Below are positions 11,290-21,039 of a stretch of 64,000 nt of DNA, piece after piece. Source of the stretch: Petrolisthes cinctipes (lineage: Eukaryota; Arthropoda; Malacostraca; Decapoda; Porcellanidae); contig JAWQEG010000516.1 of the NCBI GenBank assembly GCA_033782935.1, positions 868,001 to 932,000 of the forward strand, written 5' to 3'. Below the pieces are notes generated by a model. The model was not told the origin of the DNA. It saw only the letters and a program-made list of their open reading frames with translations, and ran no database searches. Position 1 is the stretch's first letter; every line of letters begins with the position of its first letter. The translations under genes and the position numbers were made by a program.

Positions 11290-12095
11290 ATTGCAAATCA
11301 AATTATACATGTGTTCTTACCTATTTGTATCTTTACAGGATTGAGTCAAACTCGTAATGTCCCGTTTTGTAAAACCCAATTATCATATTTTTCTTTAAAG
11401 TTATGTATGTTTTTGACACACACCACTTCTTCTGGTAATTTGTTCCATTCGTCTATTACTCTATTAGGAAAACTATATTTCTATACATCTTTATCTCCTC
11501 TTGTTTTAATTAATTTCATACTGTGTCCTCTCATTGTAGGTATTCCTTGTTGAAACAAGTTCTCTATATCAATCTTTTCTTTTTCTGTGACACATTTGTA
11601 AACCATAATCATATTTCCTCTCTTTCGTCTTTCTTCCAGTTTAGGTAATTTTAATTTCTTTAGTCTTTCTTCATAGCTTAGTTCTCTTAGACTTGGTACC
11701 CATCTAGTTGCTGCTCTTTATAATTTTTCGAAATTGGTGATATATTTCTTTAAATGTGGGTTCCATACTACTGCAGCATATTCTAAGGTAGGCCTTATAA
11801 AGGATGTGATTATTTTCTTGACCATTTTTTCGTCTATATATGTGAAGGCCACTCTCATATTTGCTAACAATGTATACATGTTTCTCACTTTTTCAATTAT
11901 ATGACCATTTGGTGTCAATTTTTTATTTATCATTACCCCTAAATCTCTTTCTTTCTCTGCTTCATTTAATATTTTATTTCCAAGTTTGTACTGCCAATTT
12001 GGTCTGCTCTCACTTCTTGCAAACTTAATAACATGACACTTATCTGTATAAAACTCCATCTGCCATTTATTACTCCAGTCAACCATTTTATTTGT
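11290..12095 (-). pseudogene. L2/CR1-like LINE reverse transcriptase, C-terminal fragment
   Basis: A 122-codon frame (11718-12086) reads MVDWSNKWQMEFYTDKCHV at its start and matches the post-catalytic part of LINE reverse transcriptases. Its hallmarks are WQM-F-xx-KC-V, then ERDLGV, then the FIRPTLEYAAVVWNP block. After one stop (11718) the same frame continues through ERRKRGNMIMVYKC and NRVIDEWNKLPEEVV, the usual C-terminus of jockey/CR1/L2-type ORF2 proteins. The polymerase core (FADD box) and endonuclease are absent, so this is a 5'-truncated dead copy. The 3' boundary near 11300-11340 is shared with the second fragment at 12.55 kb. Confidence 0.85.
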
Positions 12096-12214
12096 TACTT
12101 GTTACGTGTTGTTACTTGTTTCTAAGATATTCTTTTTTTCCTTATCTTTTTTAATGCTCCGACACTGGACATAGGTTTCATCAAGTCCGTTACCGTGGCC
12201 CAGATCATCTGCTA

Positions 12215-12216
<2 letters not shown>

Positions 12217-12257
<41 letters not shown>
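12217..12257. repeat. (CA)n microsatellite
   Basis: Uninterrupted (CA) dinucleotide run of about 40 bp. Confidence 0.95.
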
Positions 12258-12261
<4 letters not shown>

Positions 12262-12374
12262 TAACTTCCAAACTGGTACCCAGCCACAGAGAGAGGGAAG
12301 TGAGATGATCATTACAACCATAGTACGACACACGACTACTGTACGACCAACATCAGCTTTATATAAATTATATA

Positions 12375-12545
12375 TGGTGAAGGTCATTACATGGTGAAGG
12401 TCATTACATGGTGAGGGACATTACATGGTGAATGTCATTACATGGTGAGGGTCATTACATGGTGAAGGTCATTACATGGTGAGGGTCATTACATGGTGAG
12501 GGTCATTACATGGTGAGGGTCATTACATGGTGTGGGACATTACAT
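12375..12545. repeat. 17-bp minisatellite
   Basis: About ten tandem units of GGTGAAGGTCATTACAT (17 bp), with A/G variation at two positions. It ends exactly where the next LINE fragment begins (ATCTTTACAGGATTGAG). Confidence 0.9.
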
Positions 12546-12790
12546 ATCTTTACAGGATTGAGTGCAGCTCGTAATGTCCCGTATTTTAAAACACAATAAT
12601 CATATTTTTCTTTAAAGGTATGTATGTTTTTTGACACACCACTTCTTCTGGTAATTTGTTCCATTCGTCTATTACTCTATTTGGAAAACTATATTTCTGT
12701 ACATCTTTATCTCCTTGTGTGTGTGTGTGTGTGTTCATATCATTTTTGTAAGTCGTATATATGCAAGAAATCACAGTTAGCAGCCAAATA
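12545..12790 (-). pseudogene. L2/CR1-like LINE 3' end fragment
   Basis: Second copy of the 3' end seen at 11.3 kb: the minus strand reads FPNRVIDEWNKLPEEVV, then the shared 3' end CTCAATCCTGTAAAGAT. It is truncated by a (TG)n tract at about 12715-12734. It is in the same orientation as the 11.3-12.1 kb copy and separated from it by the 17-bp minisatellite. Confidence 0.75.
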
Positions 12791-12984
12791 CTGTAAAAAA
12801 CACTTTTGTCAACTTCTCAGGCACATGACCTTTAAGAAGAAACTATAGCGAATCATTATTAAAATTTCCTTCTCTTAAATTATGGTGAATCTTGTTTTAA
12901 AAGCGATGCATCGAGGATAAAGTTTATATCTATAGGTGCGAGGCCTTCACTGTCTGATGTTGACTTCATCACGATGCTGCTATT

Positions 12985-13325
12985 GAGTGCATGTGTCGTG
13001 TGTACAATAAGTGTGTTGTGTGTACAATGAGTGTGCCGTGAGCACAGTGAGTGTGTTGTGTGCACAGTGAGTGTGTCGTGTGCACAATGAGTGTGTCGTG
13101 TGTACAATGAGTGTATCGTGTGCACAATGAGTGTGTCGTGTGTACAATGAGTGTGTCGTGTGCACAATGAGTGTGTCGTATGCACAGTGAGAGTATCGCG
13201 TGCACAATGAGTGCATCGCGTGCACAATGAGTGTATCGTGTGCACAATGAGTGCATCGCGTGCACAATAAGTGTATCGTGTGCACAATGAGTGCATCGCG
13301 TGCGCAATGAGTGTGTGGTGTGGAA
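12985..13325. repeat. 20-bp minisatellite open in three minus-strand frames
   Basis: About 17 tandem units of GTGTGTCGTGTGCACAATGA (20 bp). Lines of 60 bases align in perfect register. Because 20 is not a multiple of 3, all three minus frames repeat with a 20-residue period. None of the three meets a stop within the array, which gives open frames of 120-211 codons rich in His, Thr, Cys and Leu. I see no support for coding. Confidence 0.9.
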
Positions 13326-13522
13326 ATCCAACTAAGCTCGTGCATCTATCCTTTAGGCTGTGTGCAAATCGAGTGTTTTGCTGCCTATAAGCGGTCCTCT
13401 GCGGCACCCACAACTTGAACTTGAACTTGAACTTGAGGAGAATGTAGAGGCGTGTTGACATCCTCCTAATGGAGTGTGTTGCCTTGTCTGTGTTGTGGGT
13501 ATAATCTGGATACATCTGGGTG

Positions 13523-13830
13523 TCGACAGCGGGTATGGATGGATAAAACCTAGATCAAGAAAGACGATCTTGGGTAGGACAAGGACTAGGCCATGGGTAG
13601 GAAAGGATTACACAAGTCTGGGTTCGTCTAGTTGGCCTGGAATGTAGTTCTTCCAGACAGCGGGAATGGGTGGATAGAACCTAGATAAGAAAAACGATCT
13701 TGGGTAGAACAAGGACTAGACCAGGGGTAGGATAAGGACTAGGCCATGGGTAGGGTAGGAAAGATTACACAAGTCTGGGTTCGTCTAGTTGACCTGGAAT
13801 GTCGTTCTTCCAGACAGCGGGACAAACTTG
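13523..13830. repeat. Tandem duplication of about 140-160 bp
   Basis: The sequence GACAGCGGG ... CCTAGAT ... CGATCTTGGGTAG ... GGGTTCGTCTAGTTG ... TTCTTCCA recurs. Starts of GACAGCGGG lie at about 13526, 13658 and 13814. The second unit has an additional internal repeat of GGACTAGNCCA. Confidence 0.8.
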
Positions 13831-13886
13831 AAGGGGGACTGTCAGTTTATCCAGACCTAAGAGCAGCAGGGTTGAAGATGGACTGT

Positions 13887-14120
13887 GACTGTCAATCATG
13901 CCTGCACAAACTGGGTGGTTGTGCAGGCATAACCATCGTGTGTGTGTGTGATTGATGGTTTGTGCAAATGACTGAACCATATCCAACAAGCTTTTGGTCA
14001 ATCACACGCTTGTACAGTGATGTATGATAATGTGTGGTGACTGATCAGTCTTCTTGCTGGTGTGTGGCAAATTTAAATGATTGCACAGTCAATTAGTTTG
14101 CGCAGGCATGAATGATAGTC
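13887..14120. mobile_element. MITE family K
   Basis: About 234 bp with inverted termini. The left end GACTGTCAATCATGCCTGCA corresponds to the right end TGCGCAGGCATGAATGATAGTC read in reverse (about 30 bp, a few mismatches). An inner GTTGTGCAGGCAT repeats the motif again. The target duplication is unclear. Confidence 0.75.
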
Positions 14121-14133
14121 TATGGAGGCCTTA

Positions 14134-14455
14134 AGAATGGGACGAAGAATGAAATAAGAATTGTCAGAGAAAGAAATGTAAGATGTTGAATACAAAGAAA
14201 TATAAGCTAAAAAAAGATTGTTTTGATAATATACCAACTTTTGACATATACACAGAACGAATGAAATAAAGGAACATAATTTTAATATGTAGGAATGAGA
14301 CGAAGAATGAAATAAGAATTGTTAGAGAAAGAAATATAAGCTAGGATGTTGAATACGAAGAAATATAAGCTAAAAAACGATTGTTTTAATAATATTCCAA
14401 CTTTTAACATGTACAACACGAGAGAAATAAAGGAACACAATCATAATATGTGTAA
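14134..14455. repeat. Tandem duplication of about 158 bp
   Basis: Two copies starting GAATGGGACGAAGAATGAAA (about 14134) and GAATGAGACGAAGAATGAAA (about 14293), sharing AGAAATATAAGCTA, GATTGTTTT and GAAATAAAGGAACA. Roughly 85-90 percent alike by eye. No coding signal. Confidence 0.85.
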
Positions 14456-14734
14456 TTTAATTAAATCTAAAGGTTCCGTTGAAAAGACATCTGCTTTCCG
14501 ACCGTCATAATGGACTCACACAAATGTTGCCAGATTCTCTATATTTTGGCCAGATTAAGGAAATTCGTAGTATCAAAGGGTGAATCTAAGGTAAAACTGG
14601 GGAGTTTTCACTGAAACACATTTTCCTTCATTGAAGATATTACATTATTTTCTCCATACAACAAATATACAGTAAAAAAATTATTACAAATCAATATAAA
14701 TTATATTATATACCATACGTCCCTTAACCCCCAG

Positions 14735-14832
14735 AGTCCGGGCAGCGGGATTTCCCGCTCGGTCGACAGAGGCCGGGCAGCGGGAAATCCCGCTCTGTCG
14801 ACAGAGTCCGGGCAGCGGGAAATCCCGCTTTT
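14735..14832. promoter_or_regulatory. Subterminal palindromic repeats of the piggyBac left end
   Basis: Three tandem units of about 35 bp, each with GTCCGGGCAGCGGGA and a 16-bp palindrome-like core AGCGGGAAATCCCGCT (first copy AGCGGGATTTCCCGCT). Units are separated by GTCGACAGAG. The right end has a related CCGGGAAATACCCGG near 18036. Repeated palindromes next to transposon ends are typical transposase binding sites, so that role is inferred. They also lie in the promoter region of the gene. Confidence 0.7.
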
Positions 14833-14840
14833 GGTAATTT

Positions 14841-17312
14841 ATGGGGAAAAACGCCAAATTTGTCGGGATTTTTTTTGATCTGGCTATACTTCACCACCAG
14901 ACCTTTTCATCCCCACATTCAATCAGTGTGGTTATGACCGTGACAATGGCTGGGCGTAGTGAAGAAAATACGGGCTCGTTCGATTCGGTGCATCCTACCG
15001 CGCTGCCAGGCGCACCCGCTCCTGTAACCTCCACTCCGCGGGTGCAACCAGCTAGATTGCGTCATGCACCTGCAAGGTTGTCAGATTCTGCAATAGGGCG
15101 GGAATTGGAGAATCTGGCAGACCTTTCATATGGGAGTGACGACCTGGACAGCTACTCTGATACTGAATGGCAAGCTGACGAATCAACTGAGGAAGATGTC
15201 TGTGTAGCGGTGACTTCCATCACAGCTCTTCCCTCAACTTCAGCCTTGCATGATGTGTCAGAGGTTACAGCCCCTGTTGCAATTCCGTCCACCAGTGGGG
15301 TGGGAGGTAGTTTGGGAGACACTCTCTTGTCTCCCATTCCTACAACATCTGGCGTGGGAGGCAGGAAGAGGTCTACTCCTGCTTCAACCTCCAAACCTCG
15401 CTACGTCTCCAGTCCCATGGGCAAGAGGCCGAGGAGGAGGTTAGATTTTTCGTCTTCCTCTTCCTCGTCGGACGAGGATGCGTCGCAACCAGTGGTGGTA
15501 AGAGGGAGGAGAGTAGGAGTAAGAGGGAAGGGTAAAGGAAGGGGGAAGAGGACAAAGGCAGCTTATCTCTCCCCTACTGTTGACCCTGATAGCCCGCCCC
15601 CCCGTGACCTGACGCCACCTCCCCCACCACCACACTCTCCCTCTCCTCTCGTGCCTGACGACTCACTCTCGCCTGCCCCTGGTACCGCTGCACCACCACC
15701 ACCACCACCACCACAACAACAACGCCAACAACGACAGCAACGCGGCGCACCTCGTCATAGACCCGCTGATCCCTATGTGTGGACGGATTGCGATGAATTT
15801 GCGCCTGATATACCTGCCTTTGACGACAGTCATTCAGGTATACAGGCCGCATTTCCCTGTCGTCAGAGGTCATCAATATTAGATTATTTCACTGCCTTTT
15901 TTGATATAATATTGATGACTTACATGATGCAGGAGATAAACACCTTCAAACAACTCTCTGTGCAACTCAGCAATAGACCAGGCAGGGAACATAGTAAGAT
16001 GTTGCAATGGGCTGACGTCGATATTGCTGAGTTGTATGTGTGGTTAGCTTTGACCATGATGATGCCTCATGTCAAGAAACATCGCCTCAAGGACTTCTGG
16101 AGCACACACGCCCTGATATCCACACCTGCGTTCGGGAAATACATGTCCAGGGACAGATATAGGGACATTTTGTCCTACCTGCACTTCGCCCCCAACATGG
16201 GTCCACACCCGAACGACAGGCTGTGGAAAATTAGGCCAGTAATGTCTATCCTCCAGGAGAAAATACGAGCATTTTTTCGACCATTCCAGAAAGTGGTTAT
16301 CGACGAGTCTCTGGTGCTGTTCAGGGGAAGACTGTCCTTCATCCAGTACATCCCGTCAAAGAGGCATAGATTTGGCATCAAATTCTATGTCATCTGCGAC
16401 TGTAAGACTGGCTATGTGTTGGATTTTATACTCTATTCAGGTACGGATGTGGATGTCCCGGCCGACGACCCTCTTGGCTTCAGCGGGAGTGTTGTCAAGG
16501 CACTCATGGGGGATTACCTTGACAACAACCACATCCTGTACACTGATAACTATTACACCTCTCCAGCACTTAGCCAGTTTCTCCTGCAGCACCAAACAGG
16601 ATCCTGCGGAACTATTCGTGTCAACAGGAAGGGGTGGCCAGCATTCCCTCTCACCCGGAGGGGCGACTGCATCAAGAAGAAATGTGGGAACATGCTGGCC
16701 ATCAAATGGCACGATAAACGCCCCGTCAATATGCTCACCACCGTGAACAGGGGCGTGATGCAGGATTCTGGGAAGACTGAGCGCGGCACAGGTGATACCA
16801 TCTACAAGCCTGATGCTGTGCTCGATTATAACATCAATATGAGACTCGTTGATAAGTCAGACATGATGGTGAGTTCCATCGATTGTCTGAGAAAAACTTG
16901 TAAGTGGTACAAGAAGGCTTTCTTCCACCTTCTTGATGTCACAGTGCTGAACTGTTATATACTCTACCTCCAGCATCACCCTGACTCCAAGTTGGCACTC
17001 CGGGAATTCGAGCTAGAGTTGATATCTCAGCTCCTGGAGAGGTTCAGCACTGTGCAACCACAGCAAGGCAGACAGGCAGCGGCACAACGGCCTGACAGGT
17101 TGCAGCAGAGTGGCTATATGGCTCGCCACTACCTCACTAATCTGCCACCGTTGCCGTCAGGACGTCCAGGCTCTCGTCGCTGCTATGTTTGCAGGCACAC
17201 AACACGTCACCCCCAGAAGTCCAAGGAAACTCGCTTCTGGTGCAAGGAATGTTGTGTGCCGTTATGCCCTGGAAACTGCTTCTCAGACTACCATATATTG
17301 GAATATATATAG
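14841..17312 (+). CDS. piggyBac transposase (PGBD4-like)
   Basis: An intact 823-residue transposase that would cut and paste the element at TTAA sites in the nucleus. The N-terminal 300 residues are low complexity and hydrophilic: a Ser run followed by acidic residues (about 202-215), basic GKGKGRGKRTK (a likely nuclear signal), and Pro- and Gln-rich runs. The DDE domain (DDE_Tnp_1_7 type) starts near residue 317. The expected catalytic acids are D488 (VIDESLVLFRG), D569 (LYTDNYYTS) and D671 (RLVDKSDMM, with D674 next). Their spacings of 81 and 102 residues are close to the 78 and 101 of the classic moth piggyBac. The C-terminus has a Cys-rich zinc-binding domain (about residues 781-819, CYVC ... 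CKECC ... CPGNC ... H), as in functional members. The first ATG lies just beyond the subterminal repeats. M32 and M36 (MAGRSEEN) are plausible alternative starts. No introns, frameshifts or stops. A polyadenylation signal AATAAA lies about 25 bp after the stop. Confidence 0.95.
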   Translation: MGKNAKFVGIFFDLAILHHQTFSSPHSISVVMTVTMAGRSEENTGSFDSVHPTALPGAPAPVTSTPRVQPARLRHAPARLSDSAIGRELENLADLSYGSDDLDSYSDTEWQADESTEEDVCVAVTSITALPSTSALHDVSEVTAPVAIPSTSGVGGSLGDTLLSPIPTTSGVGGRKRSTPASTSKPRYVSSPMGKRPRRRLDFSSSSSSSDEDASQPVVVRGRRVGVRGKGKGRGKRTKAAYLSPTVDPDSPPPRDLTPPPPPPHSPSPLVPDDSLSPAPGTAAPPPPPPPQQQRQQRQQRGAPRHRPADPYVWTDCDEFAPDIPAFDDSHSGIQAAFPCRQRSSILDYFTAFFDIILMTYMMQEINTFKQLSVQLSNRPGREHSKMLQWADVDIAELYVWLALTMMMPHVKKHRLKDFWSTHALISTPAFGKYMSRDRYRDILSYLHFAPNMGPHPNDRLWKIRPVMSILQEKIRAFFRPFQKVVIDESLVLFRGRLSFIQYIPSKRHRFGIKFYVICDCKTGYVLDFILYSGTDVDVPADDPLGFSGSVVKALMGDYLDNNHILYTDNYYTSPALSQFLLQHQTGSCGTIRVNRKGWPAFPLTRRGDCIKKKCGNMLAIKWHDKRPVNMLTTVNRGVMQDSGKTERGTGDTIYKPDAVLDYNINMRLVDKSDMMVSSIDCLRKTCKWYKKAFFHLLDVTVLNCYILYLQHHPDSKLALREFELELISQLLERFSTVQPQQGRQAAAQRPDRLQQSGYMARHYLTNLPPLPSGRPGSRRCYVCRHTTRHPQKSKETRFWCKECCVPLCPGNCFSDYHILEYI

Positions 17313-18125
17313 AAGCAGGAAGTGATGGGAGTATGCGAATAAAGTGACAGTGACACTTGGTGACAGTGACACTATTTAGGCTATAAGAAAAGTGAGAGTG
17401 ACACATTTGTACATATATTTTAGGCTGTAGTGACGTGATAGTGACACATTTGTACATATTAGGCTATAAGAAAAGTGAGAGTGACACATTTACGCATAGA
17501 AAAAATGATAATAAAAAATTTAAAACAACAAAATACAAAAATATATAGAAAATAAGGATAACAGTGATAGTGACACATTTATATTTACGTTGAACATGAA
17601 CAAATGGTGCGAATGACACTGAAAATGTTTCGCGTAAATACTGTACATAACTCCCACGCTTCTCTCCAGGGCATAAAACCACTCTGGAATGGTCAGCTAA
17701 CCACACAAATAATACAGGGGCTGTAATGGTAGGATGCACACGAACCGTACGACGTGTCGCCCGGGGGAGGCAAGTGTTGCGTCATTCTGCCGGCGGCCAT
17801 CTTTTCTCCACCCACGCCAGTCCTTGTCAGAGCCACGCTCACAAAGCGAACGCAGCCTCGCTCTCACGGGAAAAGTGACCTCCATTCCTCACTTGATTTC
17901 TCGGCAATGGAGTGTCCTAGAGAGCTAGGGTTGGTTTTAATGGAAAGAGGAGGAGTTGATGGTGAGTACACAATCAAATTTAAGTTGTTCAGTATTGTAG
18001 TTTAGACGTAGGGAGTAAGAGAAGTAGAGTGATTTTCCGGGAAATACCCGGACAGGCAGGATAAAAGTTAGTATTGGACCCGTACTCACAGCGCGTAATT
18101 CCATTCTTGCCCCGTCCCGGAGGGG
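17313..18125 (+). other. piggyBac 3' noncoding segment and right end
   Basis: AATAAA at about 17338. From 17343 to 17600 there are degenerate tandem units containing GTGACAGTGACACATTTGTA. The rest is AT-rich, then GC-rich (about 17735-17900). It ends with a CCGGGAAATACCCGG palindrome (about 18036) and the right terminal repeat. Small open frames here look like noise. Confidence 0.7.
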
Positions 18126-18339
18126 TTAAGGGGGTGCGGGAGTAGGGGACAGGCTTGGGGGGGGGGTGCTGGAGTAGGGGACAGACTTGGGGGGTGCGGG
18201 AATAGGGGGACAGGCTTAGGGTGGGTAGAAAGCCTTTCCCCTATTCCCGCACCCCTCTAACCCCCGCCCCCCCACCAAACCTGTCCCCTACTCCCGCATC
18301 CCCCCATTCCTGCACCCCCCCATTCCTGCAGCCCCTTAA
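18126..18339. mobile_element. G-rich/C-rich foldback element, TTAA-flanked (copy 1)
   Basis: Starts at the TTAA that also ends the piggyBac element and finishes CAGCCCCTTAA at 18339. The left half repeats GTGCGGGAGTAGGGGACAGG three times. The right half is its reverse complement (CCTGTCCCCTACTCCCGCA). The whole could form a long hairpin with runs of G suited to quadruplexes. A second copy lies at 33380-33598. Confidence 0.8.
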
Positions 18340-19088
18340 TATAATTGTTATTTATTGACCATATTAATATACAGAAAATAACATACACAAATATCCATCA
18401 AAATGGGGAAATAGAAACTACTTAATTTAGTTTGATAAAAAAAAACAAAAAAAACAATAATACTAAGTAGGAGAGTAACAAAATAAATATGGGGTAATTT
18501 TTGTTCATTATAAGGAATTTTTCATTCAATATAAGAACATTTTTACCAAAACATTGAACACCAGGGTAAGAGAAATTAAGGTAAATTTTGAAAGAATTAC
18601 CGTTATTGCGTACGGTTTTTCTACCTTCATAACGCACTTATTTAGATCATTCTAAGACTATTTTCTTTTATGGCATTTCCTCCGCAAATGCCCCATTTCC
18701 AAGATAGGGCATATTCAAATGCGGCATTTTGAAATTAGCCTGACCTTACCTGGCCTTACCTAACCTAACCTAAACCACAGCAGACTACCGGGATCTAACC
18801 TGGGCAAATTACCGGGATATAACCGGTGTAAACTATCATAAAGTGACTGGGGCAAATTCCCAGGACCTAGCCTGATGTGATAACACTGCGTGATCCTAGC
18901 CAAAAACCCAGTTATTCTGTAATAATACCTGTATGTGTAGTGAATGTGTGTATTACAAAACGGTAAAATATGGTAATTATCCATTCTATTGCCATTTTCC
19001 ATATTAATGTTTTTACCTTCATTACCCACTAATTTATACGTTTCTCAAACTATTTTCGGTATTTATTGAAAGAATTACCGTTTTAAAG
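18340..19088. repeat. AT-rich spacer and duplicated segment with telomere-like pentamers
   Basis: From about 18640 to 18800 a segment (CATTCTAAGACTATTTTCTT, GGCATTTCCTCC, GATAGGGCATATTCAAATG, CCTTACCTAACCTAACCTAA) is present. It recurs at about 19160-19330. The CCTAA runs are short and degenerate, so this is not a telomere. Repeats of ACTACCGGGATCTAACCTGG follow each copy. No gene. Confidence 0.7.
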
Positions 19089-19424
19089 CAGTGTTGCCAG
19101 ATCCGGCGGTAAATATTGAAAGAATTACCGTTATTGCCGTTTTCTACCTTCATTACCAACGTATTTAGACCATTCTAAGACTATTTTCTTCTATGGCATT
19201 TCCTCCACAAATGCCCAATTTCCTAGATAGGGCATATTCAAATGGGGAATTTTGAAATTAGCCTAACCTTACCTAACCTAACCTAGAGTGCAGCAGACTA
19301 CCTTGACCTAACCTGGGCAAACTACTGGGACCTAACCTGGGCAAACTACCGGGAAATAACCGTGGTAAAGTACAGGAAATGACCTGGGCAAAATACTGGG
19401 ATCTAGCTGGATCTGGCAACACTG
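19089..19424. mobile_element. hAT-like MITE
   Basis: Starts CAGTGTTGCCAGATCCGG and ends with the inverted GGATCTGGCAACACTG. The flanking 8 bp are TTTTAAAG (left) and CTACAAAG (right), 5 of 8 identical, compatible with a decayed 8-bp hAT duplication. It encloses the second copy of the pentamer-bearing segment. Outside it an inverted GGTATTTATTGAAAGAATTA flanks both sides, so it is nested in an older palindromic repeat. Confidence 0.65.
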
Positions 19425-19474
19425 CTACAAAGCAGTAATTCTTTTAATAAATACCCAAATTTAGAACATTCTAA

Positions 19475-19965
19475 GGTAATAGTCAAGCGTTTGTCCATAA
19501 TCTGCCTTCGACTCGAGGTTTTTCAGAATACAATGTTTGATAGTACGTTTTGAACGAATTTATTGTTCACAACCGTCACAAATTAATGATTTGGGAGATA
19601 TCCCCCCCCCCCTGCCTCCCCCAACTCAATCTCCGAAAACACCTAATTTTTGCCATACTTGAACTAGATTCGTCTGAAAAATACTACATCACATCAAATA
19701 GAATTAGGTAGACCTCACCTGACATAACCTAGCCTAATCAGGACTGCGGCAAACTACCGAGTCCTAACCTTATCAAAATTCGGAGCTGGATGTAAACATT
19801 TGGTGGCCATCTTGAATTAATATTATTATACTGGAACCGACGGTTCTTGTTAATGCATTTGCGACGGAAATACCTAATAATGAAATGACGAACATGTATC
19901 AAGAAGTATATTTGACAGAAAACAATTAATGGGAGTGATTATGGACAAACGCTTGACTAATACCA
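19475..19965. mobile_element. MITE family L with 28-bp inverted repeats
   Basis: Left GGTAATAGTCAAGCGTTTGT and right (reverse) GGTATTAGTCAAGCGTTTGT continue through CCATAATC and are nearly identical over 28 bp. The element is about 490 bp, with an interior C-run (about 19601-19612) and a GAATTAGGTAGACCTCACCTG segment resembling the neighbouring CCTAA-containing repeats. No coding frame. Confidence 0.8.
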
Positions 19966-20087
19966 AAGCGCCTTCTCTAAAGGCACTTTTCGAGTCAAGG
20001 CGCCTTTTAATTCGGCAGGTTGAAGGCGCCTTTCAGAGAGGTGCGATTGCGATATTTAAAAAAAATCGGTATTTATTGAAAGAATAA

Positions 20088-20200
20088 AGCAGTGTTGCCA
20101 GATCCGGCTAGGTCCCAGTATTTTGCCCCGGTCATTTCCTGTACTATACCACGGTTATTTCCCGGTAGTTTGTCCAGGTTACTAATGCTTCCAGGGCCCG
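20088..20200. mobile_element. Inverted fragment of the hAT-like element
   Basis: CAGTGTTGCCAGATCCGGCT followed by CCCAGTATTTTGCCC and GGTTATTTCCCGGTAGTTTG. This is the reverse complement of 19320-19424 and thus one end of the same family. Confidence 0.7.
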
Positions 20201-20611
20201 TGTGGCACTGTTTTTCGGGAATAACTATGTAACTAAAGGTTGTATCAGTATGATGTTTTGCCACTGGTTATTTCACACCTTCTGCTAATTTTTGGCACTA
20301 TAATGGATTACCAAAAGTGAATAATTAAGGCACTTGTCCCCGAGAAATGCATCATTTTTATGAAATTTAACACTGGGATACGAACGATCATAGTGTGACG
20401 TATATACCACGTCAGTCCACAGGCTCCACCCATTCCCTGCTTTCTCTCCCCCACCCTACTCTCTCTCTCTCTCTCTGGTCTCGAAACTCGTTGTAATAAT
20501 TACAGTTATTAGTGTTCTTAACTCACATGGATCTAATTAGAGTGCGTTTTCTAATGACACGCATTGTGCACTTGTTGTCCCATACCTACTTTAGTCCATT
20601 GTCTAACTTAA
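20201..20611. other. No recognised feature
   Basis: Unique-looking sequence with a (CT)n tract at about 20459-20477. I see no gene. Confidence 0.5.
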
Positions 20612-20771
20612 TTAAGGGGAGAGTAGAGTGTTGGTAAATCTGGAGTAACTGATTTCTCCAAGCGTTTCCGAGCAACACGCCACCATTATTTTTGTTCATT
20701 TGGTCCTGCTTCCTGGCATACTTTGGAGGAATGAAGGCAGTCCAATTTATCAATGTATACTATCCCCTTAA
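20612..20771. mobile_element. MITE family E
   Basis: TTAAGGGGAGAG ... TATCCCCTTAA with the family interior GTGTTGGTAAATCTGGAGTA and GGCATACTTTGGAGGAAT. Confidence 0.88.
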
Positions 20772-21039
20772 TCAATGGAATTCCACTGGCAAGCCATCCA
20801 TTCCCTCTTATTACGTAGATCTCCTTAGTAAATTGTGTCTGTCCTTGGCGGCTGAGAGTACTAAGTAACGTGCTGTGGTCTGTGGGGTTGTTGGTGTCGA
20901 ATCCCAGTTCATTTCAGCACCGGGTTTCTCCTAGTGAAATGAAATAGGTGGATAAGTTGCCAGTTCTTTAATAAATATCCTATGATTTCTATCAAACAAC
21001 TTGTGCGATTCTTGTCTCTTACCAACCCAATGTCCAATA

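Larger units (their letters stand above)
14724..18129 (+). mobile_element. piggyBac element, apparently complete
   Basis: The element is bounded by TTAA at 14724-14727 and 18126-18129. Its ends read inward as TTAACCCCCAGAGTCCGGGC (left) and TTAACCCCTCCGGGACGGGG (right, reverse strand). They share TTAACCCC and a CCGGG block. TTAA target sites and a C-rich terminus are hallmarks of piggyBac. It holds one uninterrupted transposase gene (14841-17312). Total length is 3.4 kb. Complete ends plus an open frame suggest a recent, possibly active copy (inference). Confidence 0.9.

Noticed and set aside
12880..13515. 211-codon minus-strand open frame as a repeat protein
   Set aside because: The 20-bp minisatellite is open in three frames and the flanks show no domain, promoter or splice logic.
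15574..15876. Reverse-strand open frames overlapping the transposase
   Set aside because: Shadows of low-complexity Pro/Gln codons on the coding strand.
14724..18129. The piggyBac at 14.7 kb as the driver of MITE families E and F
   Set aside because: E and F start TTAAGGGG and TTAAGGACCCTG. The piggyBac starts TTAACCCC with different subterminal sequence. Only the TTAA target is shared.
18730..19290. Telomere at CCTAACCTAACC runs
   Set aside because: Only two to three pentamers, degenerate, and embedded in a dispersed repeat.
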